Below are positions 8,527 through 23,000 of a stretch of DNA of 64,000 nucleotides, piece after piece; the stretch's first letter is position 1, and each line of letters starts with the position of its first letter. A program made the position numbers and the translations under genes. Source of the stretch: Bifidobacterium ramosum (GTDB taxonomy: Bacteria > Actinomycetota > Actinomycetes > Actinomycetales > Bifidobacteriaceae); assembly GCF_009299505.1 (NCBI RefSeq), contig NZ_WBSM01000009.1, positions 1-64,000 of the forward strand. The letters run 5' to 3'. The notes under the pieces are model-generated. The model saw only the letters and a program-made list of their open reading frames with translations. It was not told the DNA's origin and ran no database searches.

Positions 8527-9837
8527 CTACGACAGGTCGGCCTCACGCAGGTTGCGCGTGACGGCACGTTCGCGCGCGCCCTTGGTCGCGTACAGGCCGG
8601 CCGCGACGAGCAGGAACATCACCGTGCAGCAGATCCACAGCGTGCGGCTGCCGAATCCGCCGATGATCCAGCCTCCGACCAGCGGCGCGGCGCCGTTCGA
8701 CAGCGACCACACAAGGTTGTACAGGCCCTGGTACGTGCCGCGCGCATCGGCCGGCGCGAGACTGGCGACCGTGGTCGCGGCGATCGGGAACGTGCCGAGC
8801 TCGCCGAACGTCCACAGCACGGCGGCGATCGCGAAGCCGTGCCACGTGGTCGCGCCGATCTGGAACGAGTAGCCGACGGCCGTCATGAGCATGCCGAGCA
8901 CGAGCACGCGCGTGTTGCTCATGCGGTTGAACACGGCGAGCGACGGGATCTGCAGCAGGCACAGCATGCCTCCGTTGATCGTGAGCAGCACGGAATACTG
9001 GTCTGTGCCCATGCCGAGCTGCGTGAGCGCGATCGGCAGGCCGCTGGTCAGCTGGAAGTACGCGATCGTATAGCCGAACATGAGCACGACCATCGACATG
9101 AACGGCCAGTCGGTGAGCGCGCGACGGTAGTTCGCGAGCATGGAGACGCGCGGTTCGGCGGACGCGACGCCGTCGTTTGCGGCAACGTTCGCAACCGCCG
9201 GCACGTCGTCAGTAACGTTCGCAGCACCGGCAACGTTGTCACGACGATCATCACGAGCCGTGAGCCTGCGCGCCTCGTGGAAGAAGACGATCAGCATGGC
9301 CGTCGCGACGACGAGAATGACGGCCTCCGCGTAGAACATCAGCGTGTACGAGATCTTGACGAGCTGATTCGCGATGATCGGCCCGATCGCGAAGCCGAAG
9401 TTGACTGCCCACGTTTGCAGTGTGTACGCGCGTTTCTGCGCGCGGATCGGTACGACGTCGGCGATGTACGCGGCGATGGCCGGTGTCGGGATCGACGAGA
9501 TCGCACCGTAGACGAGCAGCGCCACGCCCATGACGAACGGATCGTCGATGAACGAGAGGATGACGAGCATGACCGCCGCGCCGATCTCGCCGCCGATGAT
9601 CATCGACTGGCGGCCGAACCGGTCGGACAGCGACCCGCCGAACAGGCAGCCGAAGATGCCGCCAAAACCGTACATCGACACGATGGTGCCGGCGACGCCC
9701 GCGTCCACGTGCAGGTCCTTGACGAGATACATCGACATGAACGAAATGACGAACCGGCCCATCCACAGGATCAGCAGGGCCAGCCACAACCCCCAGAACA
9801 GCAGGGGCAGTCCGAAAATCTCTCGTTGCTTCTTCAC
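8527..9837 (-). CDS. major facilitator superfamily transporter
   Basis: About 436 residues with twelve predicted membrane helices; the loop after the first pair, GSLSDRFGRQ, is the MFS motif A. Substrate unknown, drug/H+ antiport type by architecture. The central cytoplasmic loop (roughly residues 198-232) holds an unusual Ala-Asn-Val/Asp-rich insert encoded by repeated GCGAACGTT units, also seen in galT2. Start chosen at GTG 9837 (VKKQREIFG); an ATG at 9891 would add 18 residues but would place the left arm of a large inverted repeat inside the coding region. Neither start has a strong ribosome site. It is divergent from rlmB. Confidence 0.82.
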   Translation of the reverse strand: MKKQREIFGLPLLFWGLWLALLILWMGRFVISFMSMYLVKDLHVDAGVAGTIVSMYGFGGIFGCLFGGSLSDRFGRQSMIIGGEIGAAVMLVILSFIDDPFVMGVALLVYGAISSIPTPAIAAYIADVVPIRAQKRAYTLQTWAVNFGFAIGPIIANQLVKISYTLMFYAEAVILVVATAMLIVFFHEARRLTARDDRRDNVAGAANVTDDVPAVANVAANDGVASAEPRVSMLANYRRALTDWPFMSMVVLMFGYTIAYFQLTSGLPIALTQLGMGTDQYSVLLTINGGMLCLLQIPSLAVFNRMSNTRVLVLGMLMTAVGYSFQIGATTWHGFAIAAVLWTFGELGTFPIAATTVASLAPADARGTYQGLYNLVWSLSNGAAPLVGGWIIGGFGSRTLWICCTVMFLLVAAGLYATKGARERAVTRNLREADLS

Positions 9838-9856
9838 TGTGGATACTCTACTCTGC

Positions 9857-9974
9857 GGGCGACACGCCGGGCGGGTGTGCACGACACGCATGATGCAATC
9901 CGGAGAACGGCGTCATTCCGGCGATGTGCGGGTCGTATCAAGCGTGTCGTGATCAGTCGCCCGGCGTGTCGTCC
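9857..9974. repeat. nested inverted repeats in the MFS/rlmB gap
   Basis: Outer arms 9857-9873 and 9958-9974 (GGGCGACACGCCGGGCG against its complement, 16 of 17 paired) enclose perfect 9-bp inner arms ACGACACGC (9881-9889) / GCGTGTCGT (9942-9950). The gap is a divergent promoter region, so an operator for a dimeric regulator acting on both genes is plausible. Confidence 0.55.
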
Positions 9975-9995
9975 GTTCTTAGGACAATAAAGCCT

Positions 9996-10994
9996 ATGGC
10001 TATTAAGAAAGGACCGACCAAGGGGTCGGGTGGAAAACATCGCAACGCACTGCGCGGCCACGGGCCGACGCCCAAGGCCGAGGACCGCGTGTACCACAAG
10101 GCATATCGCGAGAAGAAGATCGCCCAGCGCCGGCAGATGGCCGACCCGCGTCTGGCCGCACGCCGCCGCGCGGCCAAGTTCACTTCGGATTCCGACGATC
10201 TGGTGATCGGCCGCAACGCGGTGCTCGAGGCGCTGCGTGTGGGCGTTCCGAGCTCGCAGCTGTACGTCGCGGCGCGCATCGAACATGACGACCGCACACG
10301 CGAGATCGTGAAGCTGGCGGGCGCGAACGGCCTGCATCTGCTGGAGGCGGACCGTCTGGAGATGGACCGCATCGCCCGTTCGTCGAACCATCAGGGCGTG
10401 GTGCTCAAGGTACAGCCGTACGAGTATTCGTCGCTGGCCGAGCTGGTCGAGCGCGCGGAGAAGAAGTCTCGCGCGATGGAGGCGGCGAATTCGGCGGCGG
10501 CGCGCATCAACGCGCGTCCGCTGTTCATCGCGCTGGACGGCGTGACCGATCCGCAGAACCTCGGCGCGGTGATCCGCTCGGCGGCGGCGTTCGGCGCGAA
10601 CGGCGTGATTCTGCCGGAACGTCGTTCCGCTTCGGTGACGGCGGCGGCGTGGAAGGTGTCGGCCGGCGCGGCCGCGCACATGCCGGTGGCGCGCGTGGTG
10701 AATCTGACGAAGGCGATCGAGAGCCTGAAGGAGCGCGGCTATTACGTGGTCGGTCTGGACGGCGGCGGCGACAAGATGGTCGGCGAGACCGGGTTCGAGA
10801 CCGATCCGCTGGTCGTGGTGCTCGGTTCGGAGGGCAAGGGGCTGAGCCGTCTGGTGCGCGAGTCGTGCGATGCGATCGCCGGCATTCCGATCACCAGCAT
10901 GGTCGAGTCGCTGAACGCGTCGGTTGCGGCGGGCATCAGCCTGTACGCGGTGGCCCGCGCGCGTCGCGAGGCCGCGGCGGCGGAACAGCAGTAG
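9996..10994 (+). CDS. rlmB: 23S rRNA (guanosine-2'-O-)-methyltransferase, TrmH/SpoU family
   Basis: 332-residue SPOUT-class methylase, expected to methylate G2251-type ribose in the 23S P-loop using S-adenosylmethionine. A basic N-terminal tail (residues 1-65, many Lys/Arg) precedes the substrate-binding domain (VIGRNAVLEALR). The knotted catalytic domain carries motif 1, DPQNLGAVIRSAAAFGANGV, motif 2, VVVLGSEGKGLSRLV, and motif 3, PITSMVESLNASVAAGI. ATG at 9996 was taken as the first in-frame start giving the usual AIKKGP N-terminus; only a weak AGGAC precedes it. RlmB versus another SpoU paralogue is decided by domain layout only. Confidence 0.87.
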   Translation: MAIKKGPTKGSGGKHRNALRGHGPTPKAEDRVYHKAYREKKIAQRRQMADPRLAARRRAAKFTSDSDDLVIGRNAVLEALRVGVPSSQLYVAARIEHDDRTREIVKLAGANGLHLLEADRLEMDRIARSSNHQGVVLKVQPYEYSSLAELVERAEKKSRAMEAANSAAARINARPLFIALDGVTDPQNLGAVIRSAAAFGANGVILPERRSASVTAAAWKVSAGAAAHMPVARVVNLTKAIESLKERGYYVVGLDGGGDKMVGETGFETDPLVVVLGSEGKGLSRLVRESCDAIAGIPITSMVESLNASVAAGISLYAVARARREAAAAEQQ

Positions 10995-11058
10995 CGACGC
11001 CGGGCTTTCTCTGTCCCGGTCTCCGTCTCTTCCGTCACGTCACATCGCGTTTTTTCTC

Positions 11059-11105
11059 AACGGACATATAGCCGATTACGTATGCAAATCGGCTGTATGT
11101 CCGTT
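11059..11105. repeat. palindromic intergenic element, copy 3
   Basis: Left arm AACGGACATATAGCCGATT has one C-to-T change that leaves a wobble pair. Loop ACGTATGCA. It lies between convergent rlmB and galT2 and is paired with copy 4. Confidence 0.93.
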
Positions 11106-11153
11106 ATTGTTTGCGGGATCTGCGTATGACTGACTTTTTGGCTTCTTCCCCTC

Positions 11154-11200
11154 AACGGACATACAGCCGATCCGACCCCCGTTTTCGGCTGTATGTCCGT
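11154..11200. repeat. palindromic intergenic element, copy 4
   Basis: Arms AACGGACATACAGCCGA and TCGGCTGTATGTCCGT, with the inner two or three pairs lost and a larger loop. It starts 95 bp after the start of copy 3. Confidence 0.92.
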
Positions 11201-11220
11201 CAGGTTATCTCGCCAAAGTG

Positions 11221-11236
11221 CGGCTGTATGTCCGTT
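11221..11236. repeat. half copy of the palindromic element (right arm only)
   Basis: CGGCTGTATGTCCGTT without a left partner, 6 nt from the galT2 stop codon. It could pair with the left arm of copy 3 or 4, or be the scar of a deletion. Confidence 0.8.
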
Positions 11237-11242
11237 GAGGGG

Positions 11243-15479
<4,237 letters not shown>

Positions 15480-15524
15480 TCAGGCGGATCAGGCCGATCA
15501 GGCGGACGTGACTCTTCTCCCCCT

Positions 15525-15572
15525 AACGGACATACAGCCGATTCGGGTGGGTGAATCGGCTGTATGTCCGTT
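15525..15572. repeat. palindromic intergenic element, copy 5
   Basis: Perfect consensus arms, loop CGGGTGGGTG. The flanks (CTCTTCTCCCCCT upstream, AGAGGGAAAGG downstream) prolong the stem imperfectly. Located between convergent araC and the amylase gene. Confidence 0.95.
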
Positions 15573-15674
15573 AGAGGGAAAGGACAGAGAAGTAGGGGAA
15601 GGAAAGAAAAGGAAGAGAGGAAAAAGAAGAGAAGGAAGGGGAAGGGTGTCGGAACGCAGGCGGCGCAAAACGAA

Positions 15675-15707
15675 GCGGCGGCGAACGGGACAACCGTTCG
15701 CCGCCGC
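15675..15707. terminator. bidirectional terminator between araC and the amylase gene
   Basis: 14-bp G+C-rich perfect stem (arm GCGGCGGCGAACGG) with loop GACAA, 26 nt from the amylase stop codon. Confidence 0.8.
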
Positions 15708-15732
15708 CTTGTATCGGACGGAACCGACCTCG

Positions 15733-18700
15733 TTACTTGGTGGTCGTGTTCTTGGCCCAGAGGGCGTAGAGCGTGCCGTTGCGGTCGATCGGGATGAGGC
15801 TCTCGTACCGGTTGGTCTCCTTGTTCCACGCGAAGCCGAAGGCGCTGCCGCCGGTGAACGAGCCATCGGCTCCGGCACCCGCGAGGGCGTCGTTGCGCAC
15901 GGTCGTCCAGCCCTGGAAGGTGTACGTCACACCCTTGTCGTCAGTCCACGAGGCAGGATTCTTCGTCGGCTTGATCAGCTTCTCGCCGTCGTACACCCTC
16001 TGCGCGGCGAATGCGCTGTCGGACGAGTCAGCAGCCGTACCGCCGTTGAGGTCGAACTTGATCGTCCACACCGTGCCGGCCTTCTCCCACTTGGCGTAGA
16101 GGGTGATGTCGCCGGTCACCGGAGTCTTGCCGAACTCGAACTCCGCAGTCAGCGCCTTGTCGGCGTACCAGCCCATGAACCGGTACTTGTCGCGGCTTGG
16201 TTCGGCCGGTTCAACGGCGTCATGGCCGGTCGTACCGGCGTTCGAGTCATCAACCGTTTGCGCGTCGATTCCCGTCGCGCCGTCGTAATTGAGGTCGAAC
16301 GAGACCGTCCACGTCTTCACCCAGTGCACGTACAGGTCAAGGTTACCCGCCACGGGCTTCGAGAAGTCGTACGGCGTGACGCCGCCCTTGTCGGTGGTCC
16401 AGCCGGCGAAGCGGTAGCCGTCGCGCGTCGATTCGCCGCTCGGCTCGGCCACGGCCTTGCCGTCCTCGACGTAGATCGTCACCGGTTCGGCGGTATCGCC
16501 AGAGGCGTCGGTGGCGTCGTTGCGATGGAACGTGACCAGATGCACCTTGGTGCCGGCCGTCACCCACTTGGCGTGCAAGGTCAGATCGCCGTTCACGGGA
16601 GCGTCGAAGTTGTACGGAGTGTCGGTCGGGTTGCCCTTGCCGTCGTCCGTCACCCAGCCGACGAAGTCCATGCCGGACTTGGTCGGCGCGGCCGGCGCGT
16701 CCACGGAATTGCCGTGGTCCACGGTCGCCGGGGCGACCGCGGAGCCGCCTTGGCTGTCGAACGTCACCGTGTACTGGTTGATCGTCCACACCGCGTACAG
16801 CGTCAAGTCGCCGTCCAGCTCCTGGCCGAACACGAAGTCGGCGTTCGTGCCGTCCTTCGTGGTGCTCCAGCCGCGGAACGTGTAACCGTCACGCGTCGGT
16901 GCAGTCGGTTCGACGGTCTTCTGGCCGTCCTGCACCGTCTGCATGGCGACCGCGGAGCCGCCTTGGCTGTCGAACGTGATCGTATTGGCCTTGGCGTACT
17001 GCGCCCACAGCTTGAGCCGCTTGGTCACCGGGGTGCCGTTCACGCCCAGCGTGAAGTTGACGGGACCATTCGTGTTCGTGCTCCATCCGAGGAAGGCGTA
17101 GCCGGGTCGCTGCGGCACCTGACGCGGGTCGAGTTCCGCGACCGTGCCGCCGTACGGCACCGCCTGCGGGCTGACGTTCCAGTCGAACATGGTCTTGAAC
17201 GTCACGCCGGACACGGCCGGACGATGCGTGTAGATCGTCGGGTCTCCACTGATCAGCCAGATCTCGGCGGTACCGTTCTCGACCTGACCGGCGGGAACGG
17301 TGATGGCCGATTCGGGAATCAGATGGTCGTTGTTGTCCGGATCCTTGCCGCTCCACGAATCACCGCCCATGCGCAGGATGTATTCAGGACGACGGTTGCC
17401 CTTGTCGTTCTGCGTCAGCGTGTACGTGGCGATCATGCCGTAGTCGTCGTGGCTGGTGAACTGCACCGGGGAACCGGTCTGTTCACCCGACCAGGTCCAC
17501 AGATCCCAACCCTTCCACGAGTCGGAGTCGAGGTCGTATTCCTGGTAATTGGCGTCCGCGCGCATGTAGTGCACGGTGATGGTGAGTTTCTTCGGGTTCT
17601 TCACATCGTTCGGCTGGGGCACGGAGGCCGGGTGACGCGCCTCGTTCGACGAGTCGTAGTCCTTGCCGTCGCTGCCGTCCACCCATGCCTCGATGGAACC
17701 GCGGACCTTGGATACCACATTGCCGTCCGTCTTGTCGATCACGGAGGCGCTGTACGACTGCATCGTACCATCGACCGGCTTGTCCTTGGTCGCCTTGGAG
17801 GCGACGATGCGGTATTGCAGCGTCGTGTGGTCACCATCGATTTCGGCGGTCATACGCTTGCCGTCGGAGTCTTCGGTCTTGTCGAACGGATAGTACGTTT
17901 CGTTCAGCCCGTCGCCCCAGACGACCACGCCAGACGCGTTCTGCTGCGCGGCGGTGGCGTCGGCGAAGTGCACGGTGAACGTGGTCTTCGCAGACACGGC
18001 GCAGGTGAACGGCACGCCGATCGTCTCGTCGTGGTTGTCGATCGCGGTGATGGCCGTACCCACCGCATTCTCGTACGGGGTTCCGTTGGCCGCATCGGTG
18101 CTGGTGCCGGAATGGTAGTCCCAGTTGCCGTTGCCGTCGGTGAACCGATACCGGATGCGCTGTGTGTTGACGCCCTTCGGCAGGGTGATCGCATACCAGC
18201 CGTCCGTGGCGCAGCCGTCGACCGATGCCGTCGCCGGATCCATCTTCACCGGTTCGCCGTTGAGCAGCGTGTCGCCGACCGCGTACTGGATGTACACGTT
18301 GGACCAGTTTCCGGTGTTCCTGTAGTAGATGGTGCTCGTGGTGTCGCCGATTCGGCCGGTATCGACCTGGTCGTCGTAGCCGGAATCGGTGGTGCTGTAG
18401 CCCTTCCAGTCATTCGGTTTCGGCGCGGTCTTGTAGATCGCGACTGCGGAACGCTTGCCGATCGTCACGGTGAGTTTGCCGTCCTTGACGGTCACCTTGT
18501 TGCAGGTGTCGCCGGAGCTGTACACGTCGCAGTACTCGCCATCGGGAAGACCGGTGTCATACGTTTCCTTGTGCTCCTTCAGCGTGTTGTTGATGGCCAT
18601 GAAGCCCACGGCGTTACCGTCGCCGTCGACTCGTGCGAAGCCGATGTTGTTGGTGCCGTTGTTCTGCCAGTTGCCGACCTTGGTGCCGGAAACCGCGTTG

Positions 18701-20037
18701 TGGAAGCCGATCATGCCGCGCACGGACGCCCAGCGCTGCTCGCACAGCCAGTCGCCCTGCTGACGGTCGGTCACGGAGGCGGCGACCGCCGTGGATGTTC
18801 CGCCGCTACTTGCCTTGCATACGGCGTCAAAATCCACGTCCGGCGTTCTCGTGTCGGTGGTGCCGTTCGGGCCGGCATCGGAGTTGTCCGAGGCGAAGTA
18901 GTAGTCGGACATGACCTTCGGCTTGCCGTAGTCGTAGGCGAGCATGAACGCGGTCGCGAGCTCGTAGCGCGAGCCGGAGTTGACCGTCAGCGTTTCGGAG
19001 CCGCGCGCGGTATCCCAGTTGGAGACGAACACGGTAGCCTTGTCGCTGGGCAGCAGACCGTTGCTGATGTTCTTCAGGTTGCTGATGTCGCCGTTGAAGT
19101 ACTGGCGCAGCTGATACGAATACGAGAATTCGGTGACGTCGCCGTTGCTGATGTAGTTCTTCGGCGCGAGCTCCTCGGCTTCGCCCTGATGGTAGATGAC
19201 CTCCTGCTGGAACGGGATGGCGGAAGTCGCCACGCCGATCTTCGTCGCGAGTTTCGCCTTGATGCCCGCAAGATCGTTGGTGCTGATGTGCTTCGCGGAG
19301 TCGATGCGGAAGCCGCGCACGCCGAGCTCCCACAGTTTGGCGAGGTATTCGGCCTGGATGTTCTGCACGCGTTCGCTGCCGGTGTTGATGTCCCACATGG
19401 TCAACAGGCGGCACTCCTGCACTTCCTTGACGTCCGTGTAGTCCGCGATGTTGTCTCGGCACGCGTGGAAGTCACCGGAGGCGAGACCGTACTGGTGGTT
19501 GTTGCCGCTCTCCTCGTACTGGTAGATGCCGATGCCCGGGTAGCGGCCGTAGGTGCCGTTGTACTTGGTGCCGGCCACGCCAAGCTGGTCCTCGACCCAC
19601 GACACGTCATGTCCGGACGTGTGGTTGAGCACCACGTCGGCGATGATCTGCACGCCGGCGGCGTTGCAGGTCGTGATCATGTTCTTGAGGTCATCCTCGG
19701 TGCCGAAGCGCGAGTTGAGCGAGTAGCTGATCGGCTGGTAGACCGTCCACCATTCGGTGCCCTGCACGGATTCCTCGGGCGGCGAGATCTGCACGTAGCC
19801 GACGCCTTCGGGGCCGTACGTGGACGTGCATTCCTTCGCGATCGTGTTCCACGACTGCTGGAATGCGATGATCGTCACGTCGCTGTTGTTCAGCGCCTTC
19901 GTGGCGGCGGTCGTCTGCGTGGTGGCGGTCTTGTTCGTCTCGTCGGCCGCCGCCGCGACCGAGGTGGCCGCGGCGCCGCTGATCGCCATGGCCACGCCGA
20001 TCAGCGCGGCCGCCATCTTCCTGACGCGCTCGATCAT
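15733..20037 (-). CDS. secreted GH13 alpha-amylase with carbohydrate-binding domains and InlB-type repeats
   Basis: 1,434 residues. A Sec signal peptide (1-33, cut near AAAADE) precedes a GH13 barrel (about 50-480) with region I DVVLNH (~132), nucleophile Asp in GFRIDSAKH (~245), acid Glu in QEVIYH (~278) and region IV Asp in SNWDTAR (~340, where most members have NHD). Two beta-sandwich modules around 680-790 and 810-930 look like starch-binding/pullulanase-associated domains. Six Listeria-Bacteroides (InlB B) repeats of ~70-80 residues (about 945-1,434) end each time in L-[WYH]-A-x-W-type strands. There is no LPXTG or membrane anchor. Its ATG overlaps the adhesin stop (ATGA), so the enzyme is translated with a wall protein. 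Confidence 0.93.
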   Translation of the reverse strand: MIERVRKMAAALIGVAMAISGAAATSVAAAADETNKTATTQTTAATKALNNSDVTIIAFQQSWNTIAKECTSTYGPEGVGYVQISPPEESVQGTEWWTVYQPISYSLNSRFGTEDDLKNMITTCNAAGVQIIADVVLNHTSGHDVSWVEDQLGVAGTKYNGTYGRYPGIGIYQYEESGNNHQYGLASGDFHACRDNIADYTDVKEVQECRLLTMWDINTGSERVQNIQAEYLAKLWELGVRGFRIDSAKHISTNDLAGIKAKLATKIGVATSAIPFQQEVIYHQGEAEELAPKNYISNGDVTEFSYSYQLRQYFNGDISNLKNISNGLLPSDKATVFVSNWDTARGSETLTVNSGSRYELATAFMLAYDYGKPKVMSDYYFASDNSDAGPNGTTDTRTPDVDFDAVCKASSGGTSTAVAASVTDRQQGDWLCEQRWASVRGMIGFHNAVSGTKVGNWQNNGTNNIGFARVDGDGNAVGFMAINNTLKEHKETYDTGLPDGEYCDVYSSGDTCNKVTVKDGKLTVTIGKRSAVAIYKTAPKPNDWKGYSTTDSGYDDQVDTGRIGDTTSTIYYRNTGNWSNVYIQYAVGDTLLNGEPVKMDPATASVDGCATDGWYAITLPKGVNTQRIRYRFTDGNGNWDYHSGTSTDAANGTPYENAVGTAITAIDNHDETIGVPFTCAVSAKTTFTVHFADATAAQQNASGVVVWGDGLNETYYPFDKTEDSDGKRMTAEIDGDHTTLQYRIVASKATKDKPVDGTMQSYSASVIDKTDGNVVSKVRGSIEAWVDGSDGKDYDSSNEARHPASVPQPNDVKNPKKLTITVHYMRADANYQEYDLDSDSWKGWDLWTWSGEQTGSPVQFTSHDDYGMIATYTLTQNDKGNRRPEYILRMGGDSWSGKDPDNNDHLIPESAITVPAGQVENGTAEIWLISGDPTIYTHRPAVSGVTFKTMFDWNVSPQAVPYGGTVAELDPRQVPQRPGYAFLGWSTNTNGPVNFTLGVNGTPVTKRLKLWAQYAKANTITFDSQGGSAVAMQTVQDGQKTVEPTAPTRDGYTFRGWSTTKDGTNADFVFGQELDGDLTLYAVWTINQYTVTFDSQGGSAVAPATVDHGNSVDAPAAPTKSGMDFVGWVTDDGKGNPTDTPYNFDAPVNGDLTLHAKWVTAGTKVHLVTFHRNDATDASGDTAEPVTIYVEDGKAVAEPSGESTRDGYRFAGWTTDKGGVTPYDFSKPVAGNLDLYVHWVKTWTVSFDLNYDGATGIDAQTVDDSNAGTTGHDAVEPAEPSRDKYRFMGWYADKALTAEFEFGKTPVTGDITLYAKWEKAGTVWTIKFDLNGGTAADSSDSAFAAQRVYDGEKLIKPTKNPASWTDDKGVTYTFQGWTTVRNDALAGAGADGSFTGGSAFGFAWNKETNRYESLIPIDRNGTLYALWAKNTTTK

Positions 20038-23000
20038 CGGGCGCCTCCCTTCTTGCCGTGCTTGCCGCGGCGCATGCCGCCGATCATCATGCCGTTGCCG
20101 TCACGCAGCTGGCTGGCCAGGAACGCACCGCTGAGCGCGATGAACGCGAGGCCGAACAGCATCGTGCGGGCGAGGCCTTCGCCACCGGTGTTCGGCAGCG
20201 TGGGGATGATCGTGTTGGTGATGGTGTAGCCCTTGCCGTCCTGGCTGCCGGTGATGATCGGCGGCTGGTAGCCGTCGACCGACGAGACGGGCTGGTACTT
20301 GCCGTTCTCGTCCGGCTCGGTGACTTCACGCACCTCGTAGGTCTTGTACTTGCTGAGGGTGCGCTGGACGCCGTGGGAGTCCTTGTCGTCGGTGGCACCG
20401 AAGATGTATGCCCAGCTGTTGGTGTCATCGAGTTTGACCGGGCTGCCGACCGGTTTCAGGCCGGTAAGGTCGGCGTTCGAGAACGCCGAACCGTTGACGG
20501 TGACCTGATTGCCCGCGGCTTCGGTGAGCGTCGTGCCCGTGGTGCCGGTCGTACGTTCGTAGATCTGCACCCAGATCGCCTTCGGTCGGACGCCGGTGGC
20601 GTTGCCGTGGTCACCCCACGCCTTGCGCACCGGCACACTGGTGGTTTCCGGCGTGTTCGTGTTGGTGAGCTGCAGCACGGTCGTATCAGAGTCGGCCGCA
20701 TTGGCCTGCATGGTTCCGCCGTTCTCGGTCTGGGTCGCGGTCTCCGTGGCCGTATCGTCGGTCACGGCCGCCGATTTCATGACCTTGACCAACGGCGTGT
20801 AGTCGTCCACGGCCTCTTCGGTCACGCTGTAGTTCACCTGCTTGCCCTTGTAGTACTTGGGCAGGTTCTTGAACGTGTACGTCCACACGTTCGGATCGGT
20901 ATCGGCCGTGGAGGATCCGCTGCCGGCGCCACCGTCCGAACCATCCGCCACGGACGCAGCCGCCTTCGGCGCGGCATTCTTTACGGTCAGCACGGCGCAG
21001 CTCACGCCGACGACCTTAGTACCCACACATTCACGATTCTGCGGCACCGGCCAGCCGTTCGAGCCGTCCCAGATGCTCGACAGCAGCCAGATGGTCACGC
21101 TATCGGGACGTTTGCCGTTGAAGTTGTCGTTGTCGCTCCACACCTTGTTCACCGTCACGGCCGTGGTAGCCGGCGTGTGGGTATTGGTGATCGTGAACTT
21201 CTCGTTGACGCCCTTCTGCTCATCGGCATCGGTCTTCGAGATCTCGGTCGTGCAGACGGGCTTGCCGTCCTTATCCTTGTCGTCGGAGGCGCACTGCCCC
21301 TGCAGATCGTAGCCGTTGTACCCCGGCACCGGGTCTTCGACCACACGGAACGTGTATTCCTTGCCATCCTTGTTAACCTTGGGCAGGTTCTCGAGCGTCC
21401 ACTTCCACTCGCCGTCCGCATTGGGCTTGAGCTTGGTGGTGATCAACAGATCACTGCAGGTCGCTTCGACGGCTTCGCCGTCATCGCCGACCGACGAGCA
21501 CTTCGCGTCGCCGTATACCTGGATGCCGATGCCGTCGGCCGGGCGCAGACCGTCCTGGTTGTCACCGTCCTTCCAGTCCTTCTCGAGTTCGATGTCGACC
21601 GAGCTGGGCTGGTGGATGTTGTAGATCGTGAACTCGGCACCGTTGACGCCCTGGTTCTTGTCGATCGATGAATGGTAGTAGTCCTTGTGGGTCTTGCCGT
21701 TCGCATCCTTCTCACTCGTATCGATGATCGTCTCGCTCACGGTGTAGCTGTAGCGGTTGCCTTCGTCGTCGTTGCGCGGCAGACCGGTCCAGTCGTACGC
21801 CCAGTTGTTATCGTCGTTCAGCTGGACGCAGTAGCCGTTAGAGCCGGACGTGCACTCGCCCTCCGTGGCGAGCGCCTTACCGTTGCGCTGCAGGATGGCG
21901 TAGATCGTCAGACCTTCACGAAGATTCTCGCTGTTTCGGCTGTCCTCCCAGCGCTTGCGCACGGATACTCTCGTGTACTGCTTGAGCGCGTCCTCGACGC
22001 GGATCAGGTTGCCGCTTTGCGCCTTGTCGCCCACGATCACCTTGCCTTGGCTCACGGTGAACGCGATCGGGTCGGCGATCAGGTCATAGCCCTTCGGGGC
22101 CTTGACCTCCTTGAGCGTGTATGTGCCGTCCGCCAACTGGAACGTCTTCGGGCCGTCCGCGGAGGACGTCCAACGTTCGCTCACGCTGTTCTTCTCGAAC
22201 GTCGTGCCGGTCAGTTCGAATACCGCGCCTTCCAGCTCGGTGGTGCCGGAGACGGCGACCTTGGAGACGGTCACGTTGGTTTCATCCGGCGCGTCGATCA
22301 TGACGATCTTGCCGTCATCCTGTGCCACGCCGTCGACGGTCACCGTGCCGTCAAGCGCGACGGTGAACGTGATGTCGGGAGCCGGCTGGTAACCGCTCGG
22401 CGACTTCTTTTCGTGCAGCTTGTACGAGCCGGGCACCAGTTTGACCGACTTGGTTGAGCCGTCCGACGTCCACCCGATCGGGTCGATGGACTCGCCGGAC
22501 AACGTGGTGCCGGTGATCTGCAGTTCCGCGCCGGCGATCTCGCCCACGCCGTTGGTCAGGCTCTGCTTGGACACCTTGACCGTGTGCGTGGTGTACGCAT
22601 CGGTCATGGTCACGGTGGACTGCTGCTGGCCGTTGACCTTGACGATCAGCTTGTCGGCGTCGTTCTCGTCGCGTTCGACGGTGAAGTTCACCGGATCGGC
22701 CTTCTCGTAGCCGGACGGCGCCAGGATCTCGGTGAGCGTGTACTGACCGGGCTCAAGCTTGACCTGATGCGACTTGCCGGCCTCGCTCTTCCACTGGATC
22801 GGCTCGATCTTCTCACCGGATTCCGTTTCGACGCCGGTGATGCGCATCACCGCACCGTCGATCTCGTTGCCGCCAAGGTCACGCTTGGAGATATACACCT
22901 CCGCGGATTCAGGGCGGTGCGTGTTGGTCACGACGAATCCGTCGGTGGCGTTGCCGTTCACGGTCACGGCGTACCCGTTCGGCACCTTGTCCTCTTTCAC

